Shown here: piece by piece, positions 1 through 7,400 of the stretch | Layout: each line of letters opens with the position of its first letter | Position numbering within the stretch: position 1 is the stretch's first letter | NCBI GenBank assembly: GCA_025353485.1 | Contig: JANXQO010000143.1 | Span: 1-64,000 of the forward strand | Reading direction: 5' to 3' | Length of the DNA stretch: 64,000 nucleotides | From: Chitinophagales bacterium | GTDB taxonomy: Bacteria; Bacteroidota; Bacteroidia; Chitinophagales; Chitinophagaceae | Notes under the pieces: model-generated | What the model saw: only the letters and a program-made list of their open reading frames with translations | Told to the model about the DNA's origin: nothing | The model's database searches: none | Program-made: the position numbers and the translations under genes

Positions 1-166
1 CCAACGGGAGCCCGGCGTAGTAATACACTGTAAGCAACTACGGAGCTTCATGATGTTTTAAAACTATTTCTATAAACACGCAGCTTAATGACATTGCGCC
101 TTTAGGAGAACTCAGCTCCGACATTATTACTAATCTAAAATTTTTGTTTGGAAGATATAATTATCC
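1..166. other. window edge, no gene recognised
   Basis: No gene is supported here. The words CTTAATGACATTGC and TTTCTATAAA in this stretch also occur together near 16500-16560, so it probably contains part of a dispersed intergenic repeat. It lies downstream of the minus-strand lipoprotein gene ending at 167. Confidence 0.4.
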
Positions 167-712
167 TCAATTTGAAACCAATTCCGTTTTAGGTTTTATT
201 ATTCCCATTGTAAAACCTGAGGCAAGCATACTGGTAGTTTTCGCAATGATATTTGAAATTTTTGAAATAGTAAAAGCAATATTATTTAACCTGTCCGATG
301 TTTTATTTATATGATCTATAACCGAATTAAGTGAGCTCGTTTTTTCCCGCAACTGGTCAATAATTTCCTTTTGCGTTTCTAACACTATAAGTTCTTTGGC
401 AACATTCATCTGCTGCAATGCTTCATTCACATCTTCCCGCTCTTCCATTGAAAGATTCATAAGCCGGCTGGAACTTCTTATTGTTGTATATGCTGCATCA
501 ATTGAATCCATTGTTTGCTTTGCCATATTGATAAGCAGCATTACCTGTGCTTCTTTTTCAGCTTTTGTACCCGTGGCCATGGTAGGATCAAATTGAAATG
601 CTGATGATGTATCTGTTGTATTTTTTGTTTTTTGTGTTTCAGATTTATCTGTAGAACTTTTACAGGAGAAGAATAAAAATACGGAGATAAATAAAATTAT
701 AAACCTGTTCAT
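167..712 (-). CDS. putative lipoprotein, hypothetical
   Basis: Small exported protein of 181 aa with no recognised family. The N-terminus is a lipoprotein signal: a hydrophobic segment ends in FFSC, so Cys17 is the likely lipidated residue. A Ser/Thr/Lys-rich linker follows, then a mostly helical, heptad-like region (about residues 50-150) and a hydrophobic, Ile/Ala-rich stretch near the C-terminus (about 145-170). It starts 5 bp after the stop of the upstream lipoprotein gene (718-1644), so the two are probably co-transcribed and may work together at the envelope. Function is unknown; the lipoprotein call rests only on the signal sequence. Confidence 0.7.
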   Translation of the reverse strand: MNRFIILFISVFLFFSCKSSTDKSETQKTKNTTDTSSAFQFDPTMATGTKAEKEAQVMLLINMAKQTMDSIDAAYTTIRSSSRLMNLSMEEREDVNEALQQMNVAKELIVLETQKEIIDQLREKTSSLNSVIDHINKTSDRLNNIAFTISKISNIIAKTTSMLASGFTMGIIKPKTELVSN

Positions 713-717
713 ATAAA

Positions 718-1644
718 TTATTTTAAAGTGTCAAGTGCTTTTAAATTATCGTAGCCGTGTTTAATTTTCCCCATCATCAGGTAAAGGTCTTCTACTTCCA
801 AAAGAAATTCGCCGGAAATATTGTCTTTTAAAGAAGAAAGTAATTTTGTATGCGCTGCTTTTATTTTCTGCATGGCAACTGTTGTTTCATCCAGCAAAAT
901 ATGAAGCTGCACAAGTGTTTGCTTAAGGCCCAGATAAACAGGGTTATAATATTTATAATAATTAAATGAGCTTACATTTTGCTTTCGCTCATAAATTTCT
1001 ATGTTATCATAAAAATTACGCATTACATTATCAAACTGTGCATCCAGCGAATTTAGTTCGGATTTTAACCCTACACTTACCTCTTCTGTAAAATAATCAC
1101 ATACATCATTTACAATAACATCTCCGGAAGTAATATACTCTACAAGATATTTTTTTTGCAATTGCTGTAAACGCATGGAGGCTAATTTACTTATAACAGA
1201 TCCTAAAAAATTACCTGTTCCGGAAGGTATCTTTTTGCCAAAAGCCTTATTATAATTGTTTAGTATGCCATTCATTCTTACAGGCAGATCTATAGTTTTT
1301 TCTCTCCAGTTTTTTTCCTCACCAGCCAGCAAAGCAAGGCCATCTATATACACACTTAATAATTCGCAGGCACTTTCTACCTTAACAACATTGTCTTCAA
1401 AAGCCTGTTTCAACTCTAATGTCTGGTTAAGCCTTGGTATAATTTTATCAGCAGTAAATAAGGTGCTGCTTTCTACCAATCTTAAATGATGCCTGAAATC
1501 AGAAACATTATGATATAATTCTGCGGGAGTTAAAGAAAGGGATTTGGCAGAACCGGAAAATGCTTTTACGTTTTGCATGCGCCCAACATGCAGCGAAGTG
1601 CTGCAACCCGATATTATTAATAGAAAAAAAAGTAAAATCCTCAT
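718..1644 (-). CDS. putative lipoprotein, hypothetical
   Basis: Predicted lipoprotein of 308 aa. The leader is a run of Leu/Phe/Ile ending in ISGC, giving Cys14 as the lipidation site. The mature part is rich in Leu, Lys and Glu and looks alpha-helical throughout, with no catalytic motif that I can see. The first gene of a two-gene unit with the smaller lipoprotein 167-712 (5-bp gap). A 145-bp spacer separates it from the TolC-like fragment upstream on the same strand. A link to that efflux protein is possible from position but not shown by sequence. Confidence 0.7.
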   Translation of the reverse strand: MRILLFFLLIISGCSTSLHVGRMQNVKAFSGSAKSLSLTPAELYHNVSDFRHHLRLVESSTLFTADKIIPRLNQTLELKQAFEDNVVKVESACELLSVYIDGLALLAGEEKNWREKTIDLPVRMNGILNNYNKAFGKKIPSGTGNFLGSVISKLASMRLQQLQKKYLVEYITSGDVIVNDVCDYFTEEVSVGLKSELNSLDAQFDNVMRNFYDNIEIYERKQNVSSFNYYKYYNPVYLGLKQTLVQLHILLDETTVAMQKIKAAHTKLLSSLKDNISGEFLLEVEDLYLMMGKIKHGYDNLKALDTLK

Positions 1645-1789
1645 AGCTGTTACTGTTATATAAAGTTCAACAATTTTTAATTACCGAACTTATTAAATAG
1701 TATCCTATTCTCAAAATATAAGATAAAATATATAACAGAATCCATAAACTACCGCAAATAAAAAAATTATTGAGGGAGAAAAAAACATC

Positions 1790-2720
1790 TTATAAAATAA
1801 GTTTACCCTGGTAATAGTCAAGAATTTTTGTCTGGAATATGTACCCGTACCTGGCAGTTATAAGATTAATGTTAGCTCTGTCTAAATTATTTTTTGAAAT
1901 TAAATAATCCACCTGTGTTGATACACCTTCATTATATCTCACTTCTGCACCGCGGAAAGCTTGTGCAAAATCATTTACCTGTTGCAGCAGCGTTGAATAT
2001 TTTTTGTAAGCGCCTGTCATATTAAAACAGGCTTGTTCAATAGATTGCTTTAATTGTATTTTGGCTGTTTCAGCAATGTATTCAGCATTTTTTACATCAT
2101 TCTTAGCCAGTGCCACATTGTTTCTCGCCCTGAATGCGTTTAGAATAGGAACACGAATGCTGAGATTTACAGAGGTGTTGTAATTATTATTGAACTGGCT
2201 GGAATATTTTATTTTCTCTGAACTGAAATTTGATTTGGTTGTAATAACAGGAAGTTGGTTGCCGCTAACAGTTACAAAATCACCTGACGGCACCTGCACC
2301 GAATTTAAAAAGATATCATTTTGTGCCGCACTGGAATAGTTAGTGCCAATATTTCCACCCAAGCCAACCCGCGGATAAAATTCTCCGCGGGCTACCTGCA
2401 CTGCTTTGTCTGCACTTTGCTTTCGCAATTCAGTTGCTTTTATTTGTGACAACTGCGATACAGCCGTTTTATAAATTGATCCGGGATCGGCTTCATAATT
2501 CATTGCGTAATTATCCGCTGTCAATCTTTCTACTTCCATATTTTTATCATACGCAATATTCATCAACTGGCTCAACAATAATTTGGATGCCTGTACCGCA
2601 TTCTCATAAGTAATAACAGCCAATTCATCATTCGCCTGCTGGCCTTTTAATTCATATAGCTGGGCAGGAATTATTGTTCCTTCTTTATTTAATACTTCTA
2701 CTCTTTCTACCTGTTTTTTT
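1790..2720 (-). pseudogene. TolC-family outer-membrane efflux protein, N-terminus missing
   Basis: C-terminal part of a TolC-like outer-membrane channel, the exit duct of tripartite efflux or type I secretion systems. The usable reading frame shows the typical second half: a coiled-coil helix beginning around SKKQVERVEVLNKEG, a beta-strand region with YSSQFNNNYNTSVNLSIRVP, and the closing helix pair to YYQGKLIL. TolC proteins are usually above 430 aa, and only about 300 codons are present here. No ATG opens the frame; TTG at 2623 is the first in-frame start codon, but similarity to the family appears to continue upstream to about 2710-2720, where it stops abruptly. Immediately beyond lies the opposite-strand remnant of a histidine kinase. 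The gene is cut by a rearrangement or by an assembly join. Confidence 0.75.
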
Positions 2721-2738
2721 GAAAGTATTAACCAGTTA

Positions 2739-3131
2739 ATGCAACCTACGCTTGACCAAAAAAATATTGACCTTCAAATTGTTTTAAAGGATACAGGTAT
2801 AATGCTGGAAGTTGATACCAATCTTATTGAACAGGTATTAATTAACCTGGTTGTAAACAGTATTGAGGCGGTAAAAGATAAAGCAGAAGCTAAAATTGTT
2901 TTATCATCTTACAGAGATTCTAATAATAAAATGGTTATTAGTGTTGCGGATAATGGTACCGGGATGCCGGCTGAAGTAATAGATAAAATATTTATTCCGT
3001 TCTTTAGTACTAAAAAAAATGGAAGCGGTATTGGTTTAAGCCTGAGCAAACAAATAATGATGCTTCATCGTGGCAATATTCAAATACACTCTGTTGAAGG
3101 GGTCGGCACTTCTTTTTTACTTCATTTTTAA
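2739..3131 (+). pseudogene. histidine kinase, C-terminal ATPase fragment
   Basis: Only the HATPase_c domain of a sensor histidine kinase is present (130 aa from the first ATG). The N box is seen as LINLVVNSIEAV, the G1 box as VADNGTGMP and the G2 box as [13 protein letters not shown]. The sensor and the H-box dimerisation domain are absent. The frame stays open upstream of 2739 (reading SINQLMQPTLDQ, typical of this kinase type), so ATG 2739 is an internal Met rather than a real start. Kinase-like sequence seems to begin near 2712-2720, exactly where the divergent TolC fragment ends. As it stands it cannot autophosphorylate. It is likely a remnant created by a breakpoint, or an assembly artefact. 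Confidence 0.75.
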
Positions 3132-3283
3132 CTTCTATTTCTACTAAAAAATGGGATTGCATACCCATCCTTTTTAACATTATTTAACATTCCATCCGCT
3201 GTAATCCTTATCCCTGTTATGTTTCAGCATTTTTGTCATTCATCAAATTATTCTACCACTTACAACGCTATTATGCCATTCAA

Positions 3284-3326
3284 TGTACTATGTATTGTAT
3301 AGTACAATAGAAAGCATGTATATTTG
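3284..3326 (+). promoter_or_regulatory. dyad plus TAnnTTTG promoter
   Basis: TGTACTAT at 3284-3291 and ATAGTACA at 3299-3306 form a perfect 8-bp inverted repeat around a 7-nt centre. The centre contains TTG at 3295-3297. A Bacteroidota -7 element TAtaTTTG follows at 3319-3326, 21 bp after that TTG, and the next start codon is ATG 3363. The dyad overlaps the -33 element and is therefore a candidate repressor operator; the regulator is unknown. Confidence 0.45.
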
Positions 3327-3362
3327 TTCTATCAAAAAATAATAACCATTTAAAATAAAAAC

Positions 3363-3578
3363 ATGAGAACTCAATTAATTAAATCAGAAAGCAGTTTATG
3401 GGTAAATTTTAAACGCACTATGTACGCCTTAATGGTAATTGCTGTAGCAATTGCAATTCCTTTACTCAGCTATTTAGCATTATCTTATAATTCCAATACA
3501 GAGGAACAAAAAGAAAATAGCGTGAAAATTCAGAAAATTGCAGGTTCTTCAATAAAGCAAAATACTATTAAGCTTTAA
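3363..3578 (+). CDS. small single-pass membrane protein, hypothetical
   Basis: Small protein of 71 aa with one clear membrane span (about residues 20-43, ALMVIAVAIAIPLLSYLAL) between a basic N-terminal part and a Lys/Gln-rich C-terminal tail. No family recognised. It is preceded by a plausible promoter with an overlapping palindrome, which makes it more credible as a real, regulated small gene. No partner gene follows it on the same strand. Confidence 0.5.
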   Translation: MRTQLIKSESSLWVNFKRTMYALMVIAVAIAIPLLSYLALSYNSNTEEQKENSVKIQKIAGSSIKQNTIKL

Positions 3579-3763
3579 GAACGTATAAGAGATTATTGTG
3601 AAAGAGTTCCTGTAACGAACCTTTAATTCTTAAAATACTTCTACGCTTTTATTGGCAGAGAATATAATTACAAAAAGGTTTTGTTTTGGAAGAAGGTTGC
3701 TAAATGCAGATAAAATTTTATGCTACACAATAAGGAGTAGTACAAAAGCTGGCTAATAAATAC

Positions 3764-3952
3764 TTACTCAAGTACCAATTCTTCACCTTCTCTGTGTGCT
3801 TCTGAAAACTGTAGCATTTGCAAAAGATCTAATAATTTTTTTTGATGCGGAGACGCTTTTTCATGTGCAATTTTCACGAAGTCTTTTTTGGAGACTGGGT
3901 CTTTTGACAGCAATTTGGCAAAAGGCTTTAACATGTCGCTTAATATGTGCAT
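3764..3952 (-). CDS. small hypothetical protein
   Basis: A 62-aa charged, mostly helical protein with no membrane segment and no recognised family. It is supported mainly by normal-looking composition and by the absence of a better overlapping gene. It stands alone between the small membrane protein and the response regulator gene. Its reality is uncertain. Confidence 0.4.
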   Translation of the reverse strand: MHILSDMLKPFAKLLSKDPVSKKDFVKIAHEKASPHQKKLLDLLQMLQFSEAHREGEELVLE

Positions 3953-4074
3953 GGGTGTAAAGTTTTTTACTGGTTAACTCATAGAAAAAAGCATGCCAAC
4001 CGGCATATCCATAAATTTTATGGTGATAAGAGGTGAATAGTGTAGGGTTCTATCGTGAATGTATGAATATATAA

Positions 4075-4770
4075 TTATCCTGATCCCATCAAAAATCTGT
4101 AACCAATCCCTTTAATGGTAAGTATTTCAACAGATGGGTCAGCTTTTAAATATCCACGAAGCTTGGTTATGTAAACATCCAGGTTGCGGCTGTTAAAAAA
4201 ATTATCGTTACCCCATAATAAATTTAAAATATCCCGACGGGCAATTATTTTATCCCGGTTTTGGTATAAAACTTTAAGCAACTCTGCCTCACAAAAAGAA
4301 AGCTTCTGCTCATTATCTTTTGTTGATAGAACTTGCCTTGGTAAATGAAAGGTATACTTCCCAATATTTATTACCTCTTTTTTATCAGTGTTCTCCTTAT
4401 TCCCGGTATACTTTACTATATTTTCCAGGCGCACAATAAGCTCTTCCATACTAAATAGTTTACGTATATAATCATTGCCGCCAATTTTAAATCCTTTTAC
4501 AAGATCTTCGGTTTGCGATTTAGCCGTTAAAAATAAAAGAGGAACTTTTTCATTGATGGCCCTGATCTCTTCCGCAATCTGAAATCCATCTTTATTAGGC
4601 AGCATAACATCAAGCACACAAATATCCGGCTTGCATGTGTTGTATAATGCTACAGCCTTGCCTCCATCTTCCTCCATAAATATTTCGAAGCCCCTGCTTT
4701 CAAGACTTTCTTTTACAATCTTTCCAAGAAAACTTTCATCTTCAACATATAATATTTTAACCTTCGCCAT
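4075..4770 (-). CDS. OmpR/PhoB-family response regulator
   Basis: Two-component response regulator of 231 aa: receiver domain (about 1-120) and winged-helix DNA-binding domain (about 130-231). The acidic pocket is E10-D11 and the phospho-acceptor is Asp54 in VLDVMLP. The usual receiver motif K-P-F reads K104-L105-F106 here, so the conserved cis-Pro is replaced by Leu. The effector domain ends with the usual wing signature TIKGIGYRF. The start codon lies inside the end of the kinase gene (14-bp overlap), so kinase and regulator are translationally coupled partners. A probable target is the divergent promoter at 6265-6344 with phased TTAACC boxes; this link is inferred. Confidence 0.93.
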   Translation of the reverse strand: MAKVKILYVEDESFLGKIVKESLESRGFEIFMEEDGGKAVALYNTCKPDICVLDVMLPNKDGFQIAEEIRAINEKVPLLFLTAKSQTEDLVKGFKIGGNDYIRKLFSMEELIVRLENIVKYTGNKENTDKKEVINIGKYTFHLPRQVLSTKDNEQKLSFCEAELLKVLYQNRDKIIARRDILNLLWGNDNFFNSRNLDVYITKLRGYLKADPSVEILTIKGIGYRFLMGSG

Positions 4771-6229
4771 GTATCCCTGGTATTTTAATTGTGAATGTAC
4801 TTCCCTTATTTATTTCACTTTCCAAATGTATTGTTCCTTTATGCCGGTCAACAATATGAGAAACATAACTCAGTCCCAGTCCATAACCTTTAACCACCTG
4901 TTTATTTTCTGTGGGCACACGAAAAAACTTTTCAAATATTTTGGAGTGATATTCCGGCGCAATGCCAATACCATTATCACTTACAATTAATTTAATATTA
5001 TTTTGCTGCGCAGAAAGGTGCACATTAATTACCGGATATTCTTTACTATATTTTAATGCGTTGTCAAGCAAATTATAAATAACACTAGTGATATGAAGTT
5101 TATCAGCAGTAGTGATAAAATCATTTCCATCGGTTTTAAAGTTAACAAGTGCGTTATTTTTTTCAAACTGAAGTTTCATTGTATCCAACACTTCCCCGGT
5201 TAATTCTTTCATATCAAAATGCTCTTTGTTCAATTCAATTTCTTTATTCTCAAACATTGAAAGTTTAAGCACTTTATCAACCAGCAAACCTAAACGCTGT
5301 AATTCATTGGCTGAAATATCAAGATACTCTTTTGTTTTCAGCGGATCATGTATGGCATTAAAATTCTTCAGCGCTTCTATAGCAACACTAACTGTTGCGA
5401 TCGGCGTTTTTAATTCATGCGTAATGTTACTTATAAATTCATTTTTTATTTCCGCCAGCTTTTGTTGTTTTAATAAATTGCGATACAATAACACAAACGA
5501 AAAAATAGTAACACTCACTAAAAAAAGAGAAAATAAAATTGGGAGCGTAATTCTTTTAATAAGATAGGGCCCAGTATTTCCCAACGATAGACGATAGGTA
5601 ACAGGATGAGCAAAGCCCACAATTACGGCTGAAAGATCCTGTTCTTCCTTTGCTTCAGCGCTATCTGATTTTGAAACTGTGAAAGGGATTTTCAGTCCTT
5701 CTTTTTTTAATGTTCCCGAATAGGCTTTTATTATCTCAGGAAGTTTTAATGAATCCTGTAAGGAATCTACTCTGTATAAAAGATTAAAAACATGATCACC
5801 GCTATCTGCACGTTTACTGAACTCTGTTACAGATGTATTTTTAAACTCTTCCCGGGCTCCTTTGTTCATAGTTATCATAACAGTTGCATTTAAACCGGTA
5901 TCTTTTTTCACAGAATTACGCAACGTATTTACCATCGTAATTATCTCACGGCGTGGTCGTCTCTTTATATCTATTTTTGATTCATTGATATCTTCATCAA
6001 TAAAAATTCTTGCTCTTCCTTTATGGTTGAAATCAGGCATAAAAGAATCAGGTAATTTTAATTTTGCTGTTTGCAGTTGCCGGATAGTTTCCTGGAAAGC
6101 AACACCTGTCTTGATCTGCATAGTTCTTTTTTCCCTGTCATAATTATCTTTTAACCAGTATGTCTGGAAACCAATAATTATAATTAGAGTAATGCCCATT
6201 AAAACAGTAAGCCACCGTAGTTTTTTCAT
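4757..6229 (-). CDS. membrane sensor histidine kinase
   Basis: Inner-membrane sensor kinase of 490 aa, partner of the OmpR-type regulator. TM1 spans about residues 7-25, a periplasmic sensor follows (about 26-230) and TM2 is at about 233-255. The dimerisation domain carries the H box FISNITHELKTPIA and the catalytic domain the N box YNLLDNALKYS, G1 box SDNGIGI and G2 box GYGLGLSYVSHIV. I chose ATG 6229 (MKKLRWLTV) because it gives a canonical first membrane span; the frame stays open far upstream, but that extension covers the divergent promoter region and has no family likeness. The gene is transcribed away from the GLPGLI and TonB-receptor genes, which suggests envelope-related control. Confidence 0.92.
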   Translation of the reverse strand: MKKLRWLTVLMGITLIIIIGFQTYWLKDNYDREKRTMQIKTGVAFQETIRQLQTAKLKLPDSFMPDFNHKGRARIFIDEDINESKIDIKRRPRREIITMVNTLRNSVKKDTGLNATVMITMNKGAREEFKNTSVTEFSKRADSGDHVFNLLYRVDSLQDSLKLPEIIKAYSGTLKKEGLKIPFTVSKSDSAEAKEEQDLSAVIVGFAHPVTYRLSLGNTGPYLIKRITLPILFSLFLVSVTIFSFVLLYRNLLKQQKLAEIKNEFISNITHELKTPIATVSVAIEALKNFNAIHDPLKTKEYLDISANELQRLGLLVDKVLKLSMFENKEIELNKEHFDMKELTGEVLDTMKLQFEKNNALVNFKTDGNDFITTADKLHITSVIYNLLDNALKYSKEYPVINVHLSAQQNNIKLIVSDNGIGIAPEYHSKIFEKFFRVPTENKQVVKGYGLGLSYVSHIVDRHKGTIHLESEINKGSTFTIKIPGIHGEG

Positions 6230-6264
6230 AATTTGTAATAACAAAAATAGTTTATTCGTTGGGC

Positions 6265-6344
6265 GGTTAACAGAGCTGTTAACCTTTATTAACCTTAATG
6301 CAAGGTGCGTTAACCTATGAACCCACATGCAGGTATTAGTTTTG
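6265..6344 (+). promoter_or_regulatory. divergent control region with phased TTAACC boxes
   Basis: GGTTAACAG (6265-6273) and CTGTTAACC (6276-6284) form a near-perfect dyad. Further TTAACC boxes lie at 6289-6294 and 6310-6315, so the boxes starting at 6279, 6289 and 6310 are spaced by one and two helical turns. The last box sits 21 bp upstream of a -7 element TAgtTTTG (6337-6344), in the place of a -33 element that is otherwise absent. This layout fits an activator-dependent promoter of the OmpR type driving the gene at 6386. Confidence 0.5.
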
Positions 6345-6385
6345 ATTTTTAAAATAAATAAATACAAACCGGTAAATAAAATTTT

Positions 6386-7180
6386 ATGAAAAAAGTTTCT
6401 TTTGCATTCATCAGCATTTGCTTTTCGCTTTCGATATTTGCTCAGCAGAAAGAGGGCAAGGTAATTTACCAGCGAACCATGCAAATGCAAATTCAGATTA
6501 ACGATAATGATCACCTGCAACAAATGATGCCTAAAAGCCGTACCGATAAATTTGAATTGAGCTTTGGCAACAATCAATCGGTATGGAAACATATTGATGA
6601 AGATGAAAATACTGATGAGATGAACACCAATGGCATGCAGATAAGAATGATGGCACCAGGTCAGAACGATATTATATTTTATGATTTTGGCGCAGCAAAA
6701 AAAACAGAGCAAAGAGATATGATGGATAAAAAATTTATTATAACAGACAGTATTCGTAAACTTAACTGGAAACTTACAGGCGAAACACAAACTATTCTTG
6801 GTCATGCATGCCAGCAGGCAATTGCACAGCGCACAGGCAAGCGTACTCAAATGAATATGGATAATGGAAAAATGGAAAGAAAAGAAATAAACGATACTAC
6901 AAAAATGGTTGCATGGTTTACCAATGATATTCCTGTACCTGCAGGGCCGGAAGTGCAGGGACAATTACCGGGACTGATACTTGCGCTTGATATGAACAAT
7001 GGACGCATGGTGTACAAAGCGCTGGAGATACAAACCAAAATTGATATAGCCACTATTAAAGAACCAACGAAAGGAAAAAAAGTTACTCCTGATGAATTTA
7101 CAAAAGAAAGAGAAAAGATGATGGCCGAAATGCAAAAGAATAACCAGGGCAATGGCAACCGTGTTATTATCCGCAATTAA
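6386..7180 (+). CDS. GLPGLI family protein
   Basis: Exported protein of 264 aa of the GLPGLI family, a Bacteroidota-specific group of unknown biochemical role often found beside TonB-dependent receptors and proteases. A signal peptide is present (MKKVSFAFISICFSLSIFAQ, cleavage after AQ about residue 20). The family signature appears as QLPGLILALD at about residues 199-208, with the variation Q for the first G. The mature protein is unusually rich in Met, Gln and Lys, including a Met-rich segment at about residues 75-87. It is divergent from the two-component operon and ahead of a TonB-dependent receptor. A terminator at 7202-7231 separates it from the receptor gene, so the two are probably not one transcript. 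Confidence 0.85.
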   Translation: MKKVSFAFISICFSLSIFAQQKEGKVIYQRTMQMQIQINDNDHLQQMMPKSRTDKFELSFGNNQSVWKHIDEDENTDEMNTNGMQIRMMAPGQNDIIFYDFGAAKKTEQRDMMDKKFIITDSIRKLNWKLTGETQTILGHACQQAIAQRTGKRTQMNMDNGKMERKEINDTTKMVAWFTNDIPVPAGPEVQGQLPGLILALDMNNGRMVYKALEIQTKIDIATIKEPTKGKKVTPDEFTKEREKMMAEMQKNNQGNGNRVIIRN

Positions 7181-7201
7181 AAAATTTCGCAGTTTATACT
7201 G

Positions 7202-7231
7202 CCGTCTCAATTGTTGAGGCGGTTTTTTTTT
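7202..7231 (+). terminator. rho-independent terminator
   Basis: Hairpin CCGTCTCAA / TTGAGGCGG (one G-T pair) with a 3-nt loop, followed by a run of nine T. It sits 22 bp after the stop of the GLPGLI gene. Confidence 0.85.
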
Positions 7232-7400
7232 GTTCCTTTTTTATACTTATAACCACCTATTTATAGTGGAAAAAAATTCTATCTCATAAATGGATTACAG
7301 GCAAATAAGAATTAGAACATCTTCTAAAAAGAATTTTATACTTTCACAGTGCCAACCTTCTCAAATACCACGCTTTATTTTTTACTCAAACTAAACTTTT

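Noticed and set aside
2624-2774. Intact start of the TolC-like gene
   Set aside because: No ATG or GTG opens this frame before a TGA near 2774, and likeness to the family ends at the junction.
6230-6964. N-terminal extension of the sensor kinase reading frame
   Set aside because: It runs through the divergent promoter and into the GLPGLI gene on the other strand. ATG 6229 gives a normal first membrane span.
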